NCBI RefSeq assembly: GCF_000721705.1
Contig: NZ_JOJL01000047.1
Coordinates: 1 to 54,424, forward strand
Reading direction: 5' to 3'
Length of the DNA: 54,424 nt
DNA from: Actinoplanes subtropicus
Lineage (GTDB): Bacteria; Actinomycetota; Actinomycetes; Mycobacteriales; Micromonosporaceae
Position numbers and translations under genes: made by a program. The notes beneath the pieces were generated by a model. That model did no database searches. It had not been told where the DNA came from and saw only the letters and a list, made by a program, of their open reading frames with translations. Positions 32,452 to 41,304 of this stretch are shown piece by piece. Position 1 is the first letter of the stretch. Every line of letters starts with the position of its first letter.

Positions 32452-33230
32452 TCCTGCTCCTCAACGATCGGATTGCTTAACACGCCAATCCCGGTGATAG
32501 CGATGCCGATCGTGTCACCGGGCACCATCTCCACCGTCCTGTCGGCCCCCATCCACAGCACATCACCGGGATGCAGGGTGATATAGCGCGATATCTCGGT
32601 CAGGTATTGATAAGGATCGAAGATCATCTCTCCGGTGCCGAATTCGGCAACCGGCGTGCCGTTGACCAGCACGCTGGTCCGAGCGGACAACGGGTCGGCG
32701 TCGGTCTCGATCCACGGCCCCATCGGCTTGAAGGTGTCGCTGTTCTTGGCCCGCCAGAGCGTGCGGTCGGTACGCTGCCAGCCACGGGCGCTGACGTCGT
32801 TGCCGATCGACCAGCCGAACACCGCGTCGGCCGCCTCGTCCCGGGAGCAACGCCGCAGCGTGCGCCCGATCACTACGACCAGTTCGCCCTCGGCCTCGAA
32901 CTCACCCGGGCAGTCGGCGGGCTTCACCACCGGCCGGCCATGGCCGATCAGCGCGCTCTGCGCCCGATAGCCGACCTCGGGCCGCTGCGGCAGCAGCGCT
33001 GAGCTCCCCCGCCGTTCGGCCGCCTCCCGGACATGCCCGGAGTAGTTGTACCCGACGGCGTAGAACGTCGGGGGGACCACCGGCGGCAACAGGCTCGCCT
33101 GCGCCAGGGACAGCCGCTCGCCGGTCCGCCGGTGGCTGCCGAACGGACTGCCGTCGACGAGCTCGATCACGTCGTCGACGATCACGCCGTACGAGGCACC
33201 CTCGGCGATGCGAACCCGGCACCACTTCAT
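32448..33230 (-). CDS. Fumarylacetoacetate-hydrolase-family enzyme 1
   Basis: 260 aa. FAH C-terminal-domain fold: YAVGYNYSGHVREAAE near 64, metal-binding EFEAEGELVVVIGR near 110, FGWSIGNDVSARGWQ near 135, KNSDTFKPMGPWIE near 160 and HPGDVLWMGADR near 222. Family reactions include hydrolysis or decarboxylation of ring-cleavage products (HpaG/HpcE-like, 2-hydroxy-hepta-dienedioate). The start MKWCRVRIAEG is chosen. It opens the operon FAH-VOC-hydrolase-GlcG-MetE-like. Confidence 0.88.
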   Translation of the reverse strand: MKWCRVRIAEGASYGVIVDDVIELVDGSPFGSHRRTGERLSLAQASLLPPVVPPTFYAVGYNYSGHVREAAERRGSSALLPQRPEVGYRAQSALIGHGRPVVKPADCPGEFEAEGELVVVIGRTLRRCSRDEAADAVFGWSIGNDVSARGWQRTDRTLWRAKNSDTFKPMGPWIETDADPLSARTSVLVNGTPVAEFGTGEMIFDPYQYLTEISRYITLHPGDVLWMGADRTVEMVPGDTIGIAITGIGVLSNPIVEEQE

Positions 33231-33354
33231 CGGGACTCCCTTCTCGGGCACCCACCACATCTGCGGCTGTACCAAGATCGGCCGGTCGGGTCAGGTCGTC
33301 TTGTCGGGATTCTGGGCCGCACGGATCCCAACCGCGGCGCCCCGATGCGCAGCC

Positions 33355-33882
33355 TTAGCGTGCACGCCGCGGCTGCACCGCCGATGGGTCGCCGGTCTCA
33401 CGCTCCACCCGCTCGTCGGCGTCCACGGTCAGTCGCTCCAGCAACCGCTCCAGGGCAGGAGCGGCGGCGATCAGACAATCCCGATCTGGCGCCGACAGCC
33501 CGCCCAGAGCCCGGGCCAGCGCGTCGCTTCGCCCGCGACCGAACTCGGCCAGCTGCTGACGCGCCCGTGCGGTCGGCGCCAGGGACACCGAGCGCCCGTC
33601 CGCGCTGGAGGGCTGACGCTCGATCAGCTCCGCGGACACCAGTTCGCGCACGATGTTGCTGACCGTCGGACGGGCCAAGCCCAGTTCCGACGCGACCCGC
33701 GCCGGCGTGGCCGGGCCGCCCGACACCAGGGTGCGCAGCAACGTGGCATGGGCTTCGGTCAACGTCCGCAGCCCGGCGGACCGCCCTGACCGGATCAAGA
33801 CCCGCCGCAGCCGCTCCATCAGCTCGATCAACTGATCGCCCAGCTCGCGGTCGGGCCGGCTGATCCGCGCGGGTCCACCCAT
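33355..33882 (-). CDS. MarR-family transcriptional regulator 2
   Basis: 175 aa. The winged helix is in ATPARVASELGLARPTVSNI with VRELVSAELIERQPSSADGR forming the wing. It is 124 bp upstream of the FAH gene on the same strand and divergent from the third LigM gene. Likely represses one or both directions of the 34-kb divergent promoter region. Confidence 0.87.
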   Translation of the reverse strand: MGGPARISRPDRELGDQLIELMERLRRVLIRSGRSAGLRTLTEAHATLLRTLVSGGPATPARVASELGLARPTVSNIVRELVSAELIERQPSSADGRSVSLAPTARARQQLAEFGRGRSDALARALGGLSAPDRDCLIAAAPALERLLERLTVDADERVERETGDPSAVQPRRAR

Positions 33883-34210
33883 CTCGCCGCTCCCCGGTGC
33901 TCGTCACAACGCGACAATATCGTTTTGCCCACGAAACTAGCTACGGCTTCGACCGTCAAGGCGGGACCGAGCGTGCATCCTTAACTTGCAGTGCGTGACA
34001 CGTCGCCGCGCAGTCACTCGGTGCTAGCTTGACGTGCTCGCTCCCGAGCCGAAACAGGCAACTCGCTGCGAGAACCGGCCAGGTCGCCACCGCCTGGACG
34101 GCTCACGACCGCAGCACCGCCCCGCCCGGCTCAGCCGGGCCCTGGCGAGAGCGGATCTTCCGACGAGCGCACACGAGCAGTACTCACCTGAGCAGAGAGG
34201 CATCCCGATC
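33883..34210 (+). promoter_or_regulatory. Divergent promoter region and structured leader of ligM paralogue 3
   Basis: 328 bp without a gene. Near the MarR gene is an AT-rich patch with ATCGTTTTGCCCACGAAACT (imperfect inverted repeat). CTAGCTT at 34024-34030 repeats the -10-like box found upstream of ligM paralogue 2. If used, the leader is about 170 nt and can fold: CCAGG/CCTGG around 34079-34097 and a perfect GCCCGGC-TCA-GCCGGGC stem at 34124-34140. AGAGAGG lies before the ATG at 34211. Confidence 0.45.
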
Positions 34211-35521
34211 ATGGACTTCACCCTCGAGGCCTTCCGCGTGCCGCCGCCGATGAACGTCCCAGCGATGCTGTTCGGCCAGCCCGAGTACACGGACTGGCTG
34301 GACGAGAGCATGTCGTGGAAACGGACGTGCTATATCGGGGACTGGTCGTTTCTGCCGCAGACCCACTTTCGCGGGCCGGGGGTGCTGGACCTCTTCTCGG
34401 ACTTCTCGGTGAACTCCTTCGCGCGGTTCCCGATCGGCTCCTCCAAGCACGTGGTCCACCCCAATTCCGAAGGGAAGGTGGTCCACGAAGGGATCTTGAC
34501 CCGTCTGGGCGAGGAGGAATACGTCTGCCACGCCGAAGCCGGATTGTGGGTCCGCTTCCAGTTGGAGCGCGGGGACTACCGGGCCACCGCCGAAGCCGAC
34601 GACTGGTTCGTCTTTCAGGTCTCCGGTCCCACGTCGCTGCCGTTGCTTCTGCAAATGTGCGGTGACGACGCCCTGTTGGATGTGGCGTACATGCATGCCC
34701 GCCCGGTCACCCTGGCCGGACATCAAGTGTGGGCGCTGCGCCAGGGCATGGCCGGCGAGGTCGGCTTCGAACTCCAGGGCCCCCGCGAGATCGCCAAGCA
34801 GGTCTACGACGCCATCGTCGAGGCCGGGCAGAAGTTCGGCATTCGCCGCCTCGGTTCCCGCACGGTGCCGATCAACCACCTGGAGAACGCCGTTCCCACC
34901 CGAAGCCTCGACTACGTCCCCGCAGTCTTCGGGCCGGAGTGCGCGGACTACGTGGAGCAGGTCATGTCGCCGCGGATGTACCGTCATCCGCACCCGTCCA
35001 TCGCCGGCAGCTTCGAGGGCCGATCCCTGGACGACTACTACCGTGACCCGGTCGAATTGAACTGGACCCGGAACATCAAGTTCGATCACGACTTCCTCGG
35101 CGCCACCCCGTTGCGCGAATTGGTGGACCGCCCCGTGCGGACCCTTCGGACCCTGGTGTGGAACTCCGACGACGTGGTGGAGATCTACCGGTCGTTCTTC
35201 CGGGAGGGCCCGGCCCACACGTTCCTGGACATGCCCCGGGACACCCGGGGATTCATGTGGGCCGATCAGGTCGAGCGCGATGGCGCACCGGCGGGAGTGT
35301 CCACGTCCTGGGGATACAGCTACTACTTCCGCCAGGTGATGTCGCTGGCGGTGATGAACGTGGCCGACGCCGAACTGGGCACCGAGGTGCAGGTTGTCTG
35401 GGGCAACCCGGGAGACCCCCAGATCCGGATCCGGGCAACCGTTGCCCGGGCGCCGTACAAGCCGGACAACGGCCGCGGCGACCTCCGCCAGCATCTGGCG
35501 TCCCTGGGACACCAGGCGTGA
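34211..35521 (+). CDS. GcvT/LigM-family THF-dependent methyltransferase-like protein (divergent paralogue 3)
   Basis: 436 aa with the LigM framework: RFQLERGDYRATAEADDWFV near 118, LRQGMAGEVGFELQGPREIA near 178-197, LENAVPTRSLDYVPAVFG near 223, SLDDYYRDPVELNW near 276, KFDHDFLGATPL near 294 and a C-terminal TEVQVVWGNPGDPQIRIRAT. The HH pair of the SHHM motif is missing: the segment reads GDWSFLPQTHFRG. A different substrate or altered catalysis is therefore likely. It is followed after 52 bp by an amidohydrolase gene. Confidence 0.82.
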   Translation: MDFTLEAFRVPPPMNVPAMLFGQPEYTDWLDESMSWKRTCYIGDWSFLPQTHFRGPGVLDLFSDFSVNSFARFPIGSSKHVVHPNSEGKVVHEGILTRLGEEEYVCHAEAGLWVRFQLERGDYRATAEADDWFVFQVSGPTSLPLLLQMCGDDALLDVAYMHARPVTLAGHQVWALRQGMAGEVGFELQGPREIAKQVYDAIVEAGQKFGIRRLGSRTVPINHLENAVPTRSLDYVPAVFGPECADYVEQVMSPRMYRHPHPSIAGSFEGRSLDDYYRDPVELNWTRNIKFDHDFLGATPLRELVDRPVRTLRTLVWNSDDVVEIYRSFFREGPAHTFLDMPRDTRGFMWADQVERDGAPAGVSTSWGYSYYFRQVMSLAVMNVADAELGTEVQVVWGNPGDPQIRIRATVARAPYKPDNGRGDLRQHLASLGHQA

Positions 35522-35573
35522 ACCCGCTCTCCTGCGCCCCGGACGCCTTCGCACCGGTCCGGGCTGCGCCGCT

Positions 35574-36482
35574 GTGACCCGGATCGACTTTCACGTGCAC
35601 GTGCTCACTCCCGGTTACGAGCAGACCCTCGCTCCCGCGCCGCGGCCGCCGCAGTCGATCAGCGGCTACAAGCGGTTCATGGAGCGGTACGAGATCGACG
35701 CCGCGGTCCTGTCGATGGGCGACGCCCTGCAAGCGCGCACCGCGAGCGCCGCGCGGACCGGGAACGAGGAGTTGGCCGATGTCGTGCGCGCCGAGCCCCA
35801 CCGGTTCGGCGCGCTGGCGATCGTGCCGTTCACCGCGCAGGACCCGGAGGTCGCGATCACCGAGATCGCATATGCGCTGGACACGCTCGCCCTCGACGGA
35901 GTGGCGTTGTTTTCGAACCACGCGGGAACCTACCTGGGAGACCCCGCCTGGGAACCGGTATTGGCGGAGCTGAACCGCCGCGGGGCGTACGCGTTCGTGC
36001 ACCCCGCGGTGCCCGCCAACGGCTTGGTCTTCCCGCAGTACCCCCGCTGGCTGTTCGAATATCCCTTCGACACCACCCGGGCGCTGGCCCACCTGATCTA
36101 CAGCGGCGCTCTGGAACGGTACCCGCAGCTGCGGTTGCAGTTCGCCCATCTAGGCGGCAGCAGTCTGTTCCTGGCACACCGGCTGGCCTCGCTCGCCGAA
36201 CGTGAGCCGGAAAAAGCCACCCGTGCGCCGAAGGGGGCGATGGAGTACCTGCGCCGGCAGTACTTCGACACCGGGCTGTCGAACAATACGGTCGCACTCG
36301 CCTCCACGCTGAAGGCGACCGCACTCGACCACATCGTGTTCGGCTCGGACTGGCCATATCTCGCCGAGCCCGCCGGCTCTGATCCGAGCGACGACTTCGA
36401 CGAGTTGGACCCAGCCGTCCGTGTGAAGATCGACGTCGAGAACGCCGCAGCCCTGGTGCCACGCCTGCTGCACGGCCGGTGA
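35574..36482 (+). CDS. Amidohydrolase (COG2159, decarboxylase/hydratase type)
   Basis: 302 aa from a GTG start. Complete metal motif RIDFHVHVLTP (DxHxH), YAFVHPAVPANGL near 140, FAHLGGSSLFLAHRL near 190 and FGSDWPYLAEP near 256. It belongs to the ACMSD/gamma-resorcylate decarboxylase/LigJ group, unlike the Gln-variant twins at 11358 and 42399. Probable role: decarboxylation of an aromatic acid or hydration of a ring-cleavage product. Coupled with ligM paralogue 3. Confidence 0.85.
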   Translation: MTRIDFHVHVLTPGYEQTLAPAPRPPQSISGYKRFMERYEIDAAVLSMGDALQARTASAARTGNEELADVVRAEPHRFGALAIVPFTAQDPEVAITEIAYALDTLALDGVALFSNHAGTYLGDPAWEPVLAELNRRGAYAFVHPAVPANGLVFPQYPRWLFEYPFDTTRALAHLIYSGALERYPQLRLQFAHLGGSSLFLAHRLASLAEREPEKATRAPKGAMEYLRRQYFDTGLSNNTVALASTLKATALDHIVFGSDWPYLAEPAGSDPSDDFDELDPAVRVKIDVENAAALVPRLLHGR

Positions 36483-36492
36483 CGTCGTCACC
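36478..36492. terminator. Short hairpin at the end of the amidohydrolase gene
   Basis: GGTGAC-GTC-GTCACC overlaps the stop codon between convergent genes. A 6-bp stem only, so weak evidence. Confidence 0.25.
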
Positions 36493-36516
36493 AGCGGCCC
36501 CGGGGGACTCCTCCGT

Positions 36517-36924
36517 TCATCGAGCGGCCGGCCCACCTGCATCAGCGGCCGGCCGCCCCGAGGAGGCGAAGGCAACCTGCTTCCAGCTGCCCTCGCCATG
36601 GACCCATACCTGCAGGGCGTGCAGTTCCACCAGCCGAGGCTCTCCGCCCGGCTGCGCGGCCGGAAACGTGTTACGCAGCGCACCGGTCATCACGGCGACG
36701 TTTCCATAGACGCACACTCTCAGATCGTTCCCTCGAGTCGTCAGCCGTGGGCGGCCCTCGACCCCCGCGAGATAGGTGGCCTTGTCCTGAGTGAGGCCTG
36801 AGGCGTGCGTGTGGCTGAGATCGTCGGCCAGCAGTCGATCGAGGGTGGTGATATCGCTCGCCGAGATCGCCGTACAGCGCTCGCGCTCCAAGCGAATCAG
36901 CTCCTCCTCGGGTGCGCTTTCCAT
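36517..36924 (-). CDS. SnoaL/NTF2-like (DUF4440-type) protein
   Basis: 135 aa. Cone-shaped NTF2 fold pattern: EEELIRLERERCTAISASDI near 5-25, LLADDLSHTHASGLTQDKATYL near 31, RVCVYGNVAVMTGALRN and a C-terminal LQVWVHGEGSWKQVAF. Start MESAPEEE. A single gene convergent with the amidohydrolase and divergent from the 37069 gene. Such proteins may be small isomerases or ring-modifying enzymes; the function is unassigned. Confidence 0.75.
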   Translation of the reverse strand: MESAPEEELIRLERERCTAISASDITTLDRLLADDLSHTHASGLTQDKATYLAGVEGRPRLTTRGNDLRVCVYGNVAVMTGALRNTFPAAQPGGEPRLVELHALQVWVHGEGSWKQVAFASSGRPAADAGGPAAR

Positions 36925-37068
36925 AAAATGATCAGCTCCTGACAGCTCATCGCGGGTCCGGCCCGGCCATGCTCGCACCGGCAGGGTGATACCGGTCAGA
37001 ACGGTTCGTTCAGCAATGCTTGCTCGTCCGGCAGGGGCGGGCGGCGGCACCGGATTTATGCTCGCCCG

Positions 37069-37986
37069 GTGATCTCATCCAAGTCATTTTCCCCAGAAGA
37101 CACCCTTATCGGCTGGATCGGCGCGGGCGTGATGGGTACGTCCATGTGCGGGCACCTCCTTGCCGGCGGGTTTCCGGTACTGGTCTGCTCCCGAACGCGA
37201 GAGCGGGCCGAGCCGCTGCTGGACCGCGGTGCGAGCTGGGCCGAAACCCCGGCGGCGGTGGCCGGTGAGGCCGACGTCGTGTTCACCATGGTCGGCTATC
37301 CCGCGGATGTTCGCGAGGTCGCGCTCGGCGCTCGTGGTGTCCTGACGTCCGCCCGTCCCGGTTGTGTGCTGGTCGATATGACGACCAGCGAGCCGTCGCT
37401 GGCGCGCGAAATTCATGCGGCGGCAAAAGAGCGAGGGCTGGACGCGGTGGATGCTCCGGTCTCCGGCGGCGACGTCGGCGCGCGAAACGCCACGCTATCG
37501 ATCATGACGGGTGGCGACGCCGACACCGTCGAGCGGCTGCGACCGCTGTTCGGCCTGCTCGGCAAGACCGTCGTCCATCAGGGCGGCCCGGGTAGCGGCC
37601 AGCACGCCAAGATGGTCAACCAGACCTTGATCGCCACCGGGCTGATCGGGGTCTGCGAGGCGTTGCTGTACGCGCACAAGGCGGGGCTGAACCCGGAAAC
37701 CGTGCTCGAGTCGGTCGGCGGCGGCGCGGCCGGATCCTGGTCGCTTGCCAACTACGCGCCCCGGATGATGCACGGCGACTTCGCGCCCGGCTTCATGGTC
37801 GAGCACTTCATCAAGGACATGGAGATCGCCCTGGCCGAGGCCCGCCGGATGGACCTGAGCCTGCCGGGGCTCGCGCTGGCCCACGAGTTGTATCTGGCGC
37901 TGCGCGCACAGGGTGGCGGCCGCGATGGCGTGCACGCGTTGATCCGGGCGCTGGCGCGGCTGTCCGCGGTCGACTGGACCGCATGA
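37069..37986 (+). CDS. Beta-hydroxyacid dehydrogenase (3-hydroxyisobutyrate / tartronate-semialdehyde reductase family)
   Basis: 305 aa from a GTG. Rossmann start [32 protein letters not shown] near 105, [20 protein letters not shown] near 130 (substrate site) and the catalytic Lys in [17 protein letters not shown] near 178. The family performs NAD(P)-linked interconversion of beta-hydroxyacids and semialdehydes. First gene of a forward set leading to the extradiol enzyme. Confidence 0.9.
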   Translation: MISSKSFSPEDTLIGWIGAGVMGTSMCGHLLAGGFPVLVCSRTRERAEPLLDRGASWAETPAAVAGEADVVFTMVGYPADVREVALGARGVLTSARPGCVLVDMTTSEPSLAREIHAAAKERGLDAVDAPVSGGDVGARNATLSIMTGGDADTVERLRPLFGLLGKTVVHQGGPGSGQHAKMVNQTLIATGLIGVCEALLYAHKAGLNPETVLESVGGGAAGSWSLANYAPRMMHGDFAPGFMVEHFIKDMEIALAEARRMDLSLPGLALAHELYLALRAQGGGRDGVHALIRALARLSAVDWTA

Positions 37987-38060
37987 GCCCTGGGCAGGGC
38001 AACGATCGTGCACCCTTTGGTGAACCCGCGCGACGGTGGGCTCTGGGTATCGTCCGAGCC

Positions 38061-39056
38061 ATGACCTTTGGACTGGGCACATTCGCTGCCGAGGAGTCTG
38101 ACCCTTTCCCCGGGCTCGTGACCGGCGACCGGGTCACGGATCTGCGTTCGCATTTCGGTGACCGGGTGACGGTGCTGTCGCTGCTGCAGGACTGGGACCG
38201 GTCGCTGAGCCGCCTCGACGACCTGACCTCCAGGTCCGCCGGGAGGCCGCTGGACGAGTTGCGGATCCTGCCGCCGATCAACCCGCCGGGAGCGTTCCTG
38301 TGCGCCGGCGCGAACTACCGCATGCACATCATCGAAATGCGAACCGCGAACGCCATCGCGGCCGGCAGGGACGGTGAGCAGGCCAGGGCCGACGCCACCC
38401 GGGCCATGGACGAGCGAGCGGCGAACGGGATCCCGTTCATGTTCATCGGCTGGCCGGGTGCGGTGATCGGCGCCGACGATGACGTGATCATCCCTGGGGA
38501 CACCGGCGTCAAACATGACTGGGAACTCGAACTCGCCGTCGTGATCGGCCGCTTCGCCCGCTGCGTGTCACGCGCGGAGGCGATGGACTACGTCGCCGGC
38601 TACACGATCCTCGACGACCTTTCCACCCGCGATCGGATGCACCGTACCGACCTGCGCTTCACCGACTTCCTGGCCACCAAGGGCCGCCCCACGTTCAAGC
38701 CGATTGGGCCGTGGATCACCCCGGCACGCTTCGTCGCGGACCCGCACGACCTGCGCATGACTCTCAAGGTCAACGACGTGGTGATGCAGGACGCCAAGTC
38801 CGACGACATGATCTTCTCGGTCGACCGGTTGATCGAGTACGCCTCCGGGGTCACGGACCTGCGTCCCGGCGACATCATCGCCACCGGCTCCCCGTCGGGA
38901 AACGCGGCCGAGCACGGCGGACGCTTCCTTCGTCCCGGAGACCTCCTCGAGGCGACGATCGAAGGGCTGGGGTCGCAGCGCAACCGCTGCGTCGCCGCCG
39001 CCGTCTCGCCCCACGGACCTGATTTCGGCGCGGCGTTCACCGCTCCCGGCGCGTGA
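38061..39056 (+). CDS. Fumarylacetoacetate-hydrolase-family enzyme 2
   Basis: 331 aa, longer than enzyme 1 because of an extended N-terminal half (LGTFAAEESDPFPGLVTGDR). Core motifs: FLCAGANYRMHIIEM near 84, KHDWELELAVVIGRF near 153 with the acidic metal ligands, GYTILDDLSTRDRMH near 178, GRPTFKPIGPWITPA near 205 and RPGDIIATGSPSGNAAEHGG near 270. Start ATG 38061 is chosen over 37983. The size resembles cis-hydratases and decarboxylases of aromatic pathways. Confidence 0.88.
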   Translation: MTFGLGTFAAEESDPFPGLVTGDRVTDLRSHFGDRVTVLSLLQDWDRSLSRLDDLTSRSAGRPLDELRILPPINPPGAFLCAGANYRMHIIEMRTANAIAAGRDGEQARADATRAMDERAANGIPFMFIGWPGAVIGADDDVIIPGDTGVKHDWELELAVVIGRFARCVSRAEAMDYVAGYTILDDLSTRDRMHRTDLRFTDFLATKGRPTFKPIGPWITPARFVADPHDLRMTLKVNDVVMQDAKSDDMIFSVDRLIEYASGVTDLRPGDIIATGSPSGNAAEHGGRFLRPGDLLEATIEGLGSQRNRCVAAAVSPHGPDFGAAFTAPGA

Positions 39057-39088
39057 CCGTCGGGAATCTGCGAAGGGGAGACAGGTCT

Positions 39089-39385
39089 ATGGCATACGTG
39101 GTAACGGCTAAATGGACCGCCAAGGACGGGGAGGAGGAGGCCGTCGCGAACGTGATCCGGCAGCTGCTCGGCCCGACTCGCGCGGAGCCCGGGAACCTCG
39201 TTTACCAGTGCCACCGGGATCCGGACGATCCGCGAGTGTTCTTTCTGTACGAGATTTACGTCGACCGGGGCGCTTACCTGGCTCACGGCGCCTCGCCGCA
39301 CTTCCAGGCCCACGCCGTAGCTGAGGGAATCCCTCGGCTAAGCAAGCGCGAACGGGCCTTCTACGTGACCTGGGAGGGCGAGTGA
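39089..39385 (+). CDS. ABM-domain putative quinol monooxygenase
   Basis: 98 aa. Antibiotic-biosynthesis-monooxygenase fold: YVVTAKWTAKDGEEEAVANV, EPGNLVYQCHRDPDDPRVFF and LYEIYVDRGAYLAHGASPHF. GGGGAG lies 10 nt upstream. Such proteins oxidise hydroquinones without cofactors or scavenge quinones; either suits a catechol/hydroquinone pathway. Confidence 0.85.
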   Translation: MAYVVTAKWTAKDGEEEAVANVIRQLLGPTRAEPGNLVYQCHRDPDDPRVFFLYEIYVDRGAYLAHGASPHFQAHAVAEGIPRLSKRERAFYVTWEGE

Positions 39386-39454
39386 CGGCGTGGCCGGCTA
39401 CACCGGCACCCGGAATCACCATGGCTGCGCTCACTTGAGATTGATGGAGTAACG

Positions 39455-40459
39455 ATGACGATCGATCGAATCGAAGAACTCGTGTTCGGCGTCACCGACG
39501 TGCTGGAGTGCGCCAGGTTCTACGAGGATTTCGGGCTGGAGCCCGTCGATGTCAGCGAGGACCGGGCCACCCTGCGCACGATGGTCAACCAGCGCATCCA
39601 CCTGCGGCGCGCGGATGATCCGTCCCTGCCCCCCTTCCTGGCGCCGCCCAAGAACAACGGGTCTGGGCTGCGAGCGGTGACCTGGGGCGTCGACTCGCAG
39701 GAGTCACTCGATGGCCTCGCGGCGAACCTGGCCACCGACCGCGAGGTCCGCCAGGACTTGGACGGCTCGATCCACACCTTCGACGAGACCGGCTATGCCA
39801 TCGGATTCGCGGTCAAGGACGCCGTGGACGTGGCGTTCGAGGCTCGCGCGGGCAATGTGACCGGGAGCGTCTCGCGCTGGAACGCCGAGCTGACCGGCTA
39901 TGGTCGCGCGCGGCCGATCCGGGTGTGCCATCTCGCGCTGGACATCCCCAAGGACGGCAGGGAGAAGGCACTGGCGTTCTACACCGAGCGGCTCAACTTC
40001 CGTCCGGTCGACATCGTGCTCCGACTCGGCACCTTCCTGCAGGCCGAGGGTGACTGGGATCAGCACAACTTCCTGCTCATGCACCGCGGGGACTGCTACG
40101 GCATCAACCACGCGGCCTACGAGTGCCGCGACTTCGACGAGGTCATCGAGGGCGGCAACTACATGCTCGGCAAGGGCTGGAAGGAAGCCCGCTACGTGGG
40201 GCGGCACAGCTTCGGGTCGAACATCTACCGGTTCTTCTACACTCCGTCCGGTGGCCGGGTCGAGTACGTGTGCGACATGACCCGGGTCGACGAATCGTAC
40301 GAGACTCCTCGCATCTGGGAAGGCGACGCCCCACACCACGTCTGGCAGCTCAAGCCGCCGAGGGCCCAAGACGGACCGCGGATGGACGACGAATTGAAGT
40401 CGTCCACCGGCTCGGCCGCGGCCCCGACGCTGCCCGCCACGCCCGGGGTGGCTCCGTGA
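39455..40459 (+). CDS. Type I extradiol (two-domain VOC) ring-cleavage dioxygenase
   Basis: 334 aa with two VOC halves. The C-terminal half has a complete 2-His-1-carboxylate triad: His 159 in RVCHLALDI, His 219 in GINHAAYECRDFDEV and Glu 270 in GGRVEYVCD. This is the Fe(II)/Mn(II) arrangement of catechol 2,3-dioxygenases and BphC-type enzymes. Its stop overlaps the start of the flavin reductase gene by 4 nt. It is the best candidate for the ring-opening step in this window. The acidic and Ala/Pro-rich last 30 residues are unusual. Confidence 0.87.
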   Translation: MTIDRIEELVFGVTDVLECARFYEDFGLEPVDVSEDRATLRTMVNQRIHLRRADDPSLPPFLAPPKNNGSGLRAVTWGVDSQESLDGLAANLATDREVRQDLDGSIHTFDETGYAIGFAVKDAVDVAFEARAGNVTGSVSRWNAELTGYGRARPIRVCHLALDIPKDGREKALAFYTERLNFRPVDIVLRLGTFLQAEGDWDQHNFLLMHRGDCYGINHAAYECRDFDEVIEGGNYMLGKGWKEARYVGRHSFGSNIYRFFYTPSGGRVEYVCDMTRVDESYETPRIWEGDAPHHVWQLKPPRAQDGPRMDDELKSSTGSAAAPTLPATPGVAP

Positions 40460-41256
40460 CCATCACCCCGCGGGACAGCGATGCCGGCGACGGCGCCACC
40501 GAGGCCGCCGGGTCAGTAAGGCAGCGGCAAGAACGCAGATACCCGCCACGCCGCCCGATGGTGGTGGTGGAGGTCGGCTCACCGACCCCCCGAACAGTCC
40601 GCGTGGTCGTCCAGGGGGATCTGGCGGACTGGCCGGAACCTGGTGCGGCGGCACACACGAAGGTGTTCCTGCCGGACACTCCCTCGGGGCCCGTCATGCG
40701 CACCTATACAGTGCGCCACTTCCACCGAGCCGAGGGCCTGGTGACAATCGACTTTCTGCTGAACCCCGGGCTTGGACCGGCCACCCAGTGGGCTGCGCGT
40801 GTCGTGCCCGGCATGCGGATGGAGTTGGGCGGGCGGTCCCGGTCCGCCTTCAGCCCGGACCCGGACGCCGGCCGCTATCTGTTCGCCGGGGACGAGTCCG
40901 CCCTGCCCGCTATCGCCACCTGCCTGGAGTCCCTTCCCGCCTCCGCGCACGCCTGCGTCATCGCCGAAATCCCCGATGAGGCCGAGGCGCAATCGTTCAC
41001 CTCACCGGCGACCGTCACCGGCCAGTGGGTCCTGCTCGACGGTGACGGCAGCGCTCTGAAAGGCGAGGTGATCGCAGCCGCGCGAGCCGAACGGTACGAC
41101 CGGATCTGGGTCGCCTGCGAGGCCGCGACCATGCGCGCGATCCGGCGCGCCCTGCTCGACGAGGGTGTGCCGACCGACCGGCTCACCACGCGGGGGTACT
41201 GGAAACGCGGCGAATCCGACCACTCCGACCACGACACCGGCGCAGACGTTTCCTGA
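40456..41256 (+). CDS. SIP-family FAD-dependent reductase (siderophore-interacting-protein/ViuB type)
   Basis: 266 aa from GTG 40456. FAD-binding MRTYTVRHFHRAEG near 79 and the SIP NAD(P)H/Fe region GDESALPAIATCLESLPASA near 145, ending RGYWKRGESDHSD. Family members are ferric-siderophore or flavin reductases. Directly coupled to the extradiol dioxygenase, it may reduce the enzyme's oxidised iron or a quinone rather than a siderophore; that is inference. Confidence 0.85.
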   Translation: MTITPRDSDAGDGATEAAGSVRQRQERRYPPRRPMVVVEVGSPTPRTVRVVVQGDLADWPEPGAAAHTKVFLPDTPSGPVMRTYTVRHFHRAEGLVTIDFLLNPGLGPATQWAARVVPGMRMELGGRSRSAFSPDPDAGRYLFAGDESALPAIATCLESLPASAHACVIAEIPDEAEAQSFTSPATVTGQWVLLDGDGSALKGEVIAAARAERYDRIWVACEAATMRAIRRALLDEGVPTDRLTTRGYWKRGESDHSDHDTGADVS

Positions 41257-41304
41257 CCCGGCCAGGGCGGCACCGTTGAAGCGTGGCTGCGAGAACGGAC
41301 TCCG

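Noticed and set aside
35870..35879. CGCATATGCG inside the amidohydrolase gene, identical to the ligM2 leader palindrome
   Set aside because: Lies within coding sequence and lacks the neighbouring half-site and promoter box, so most likely coincidence.
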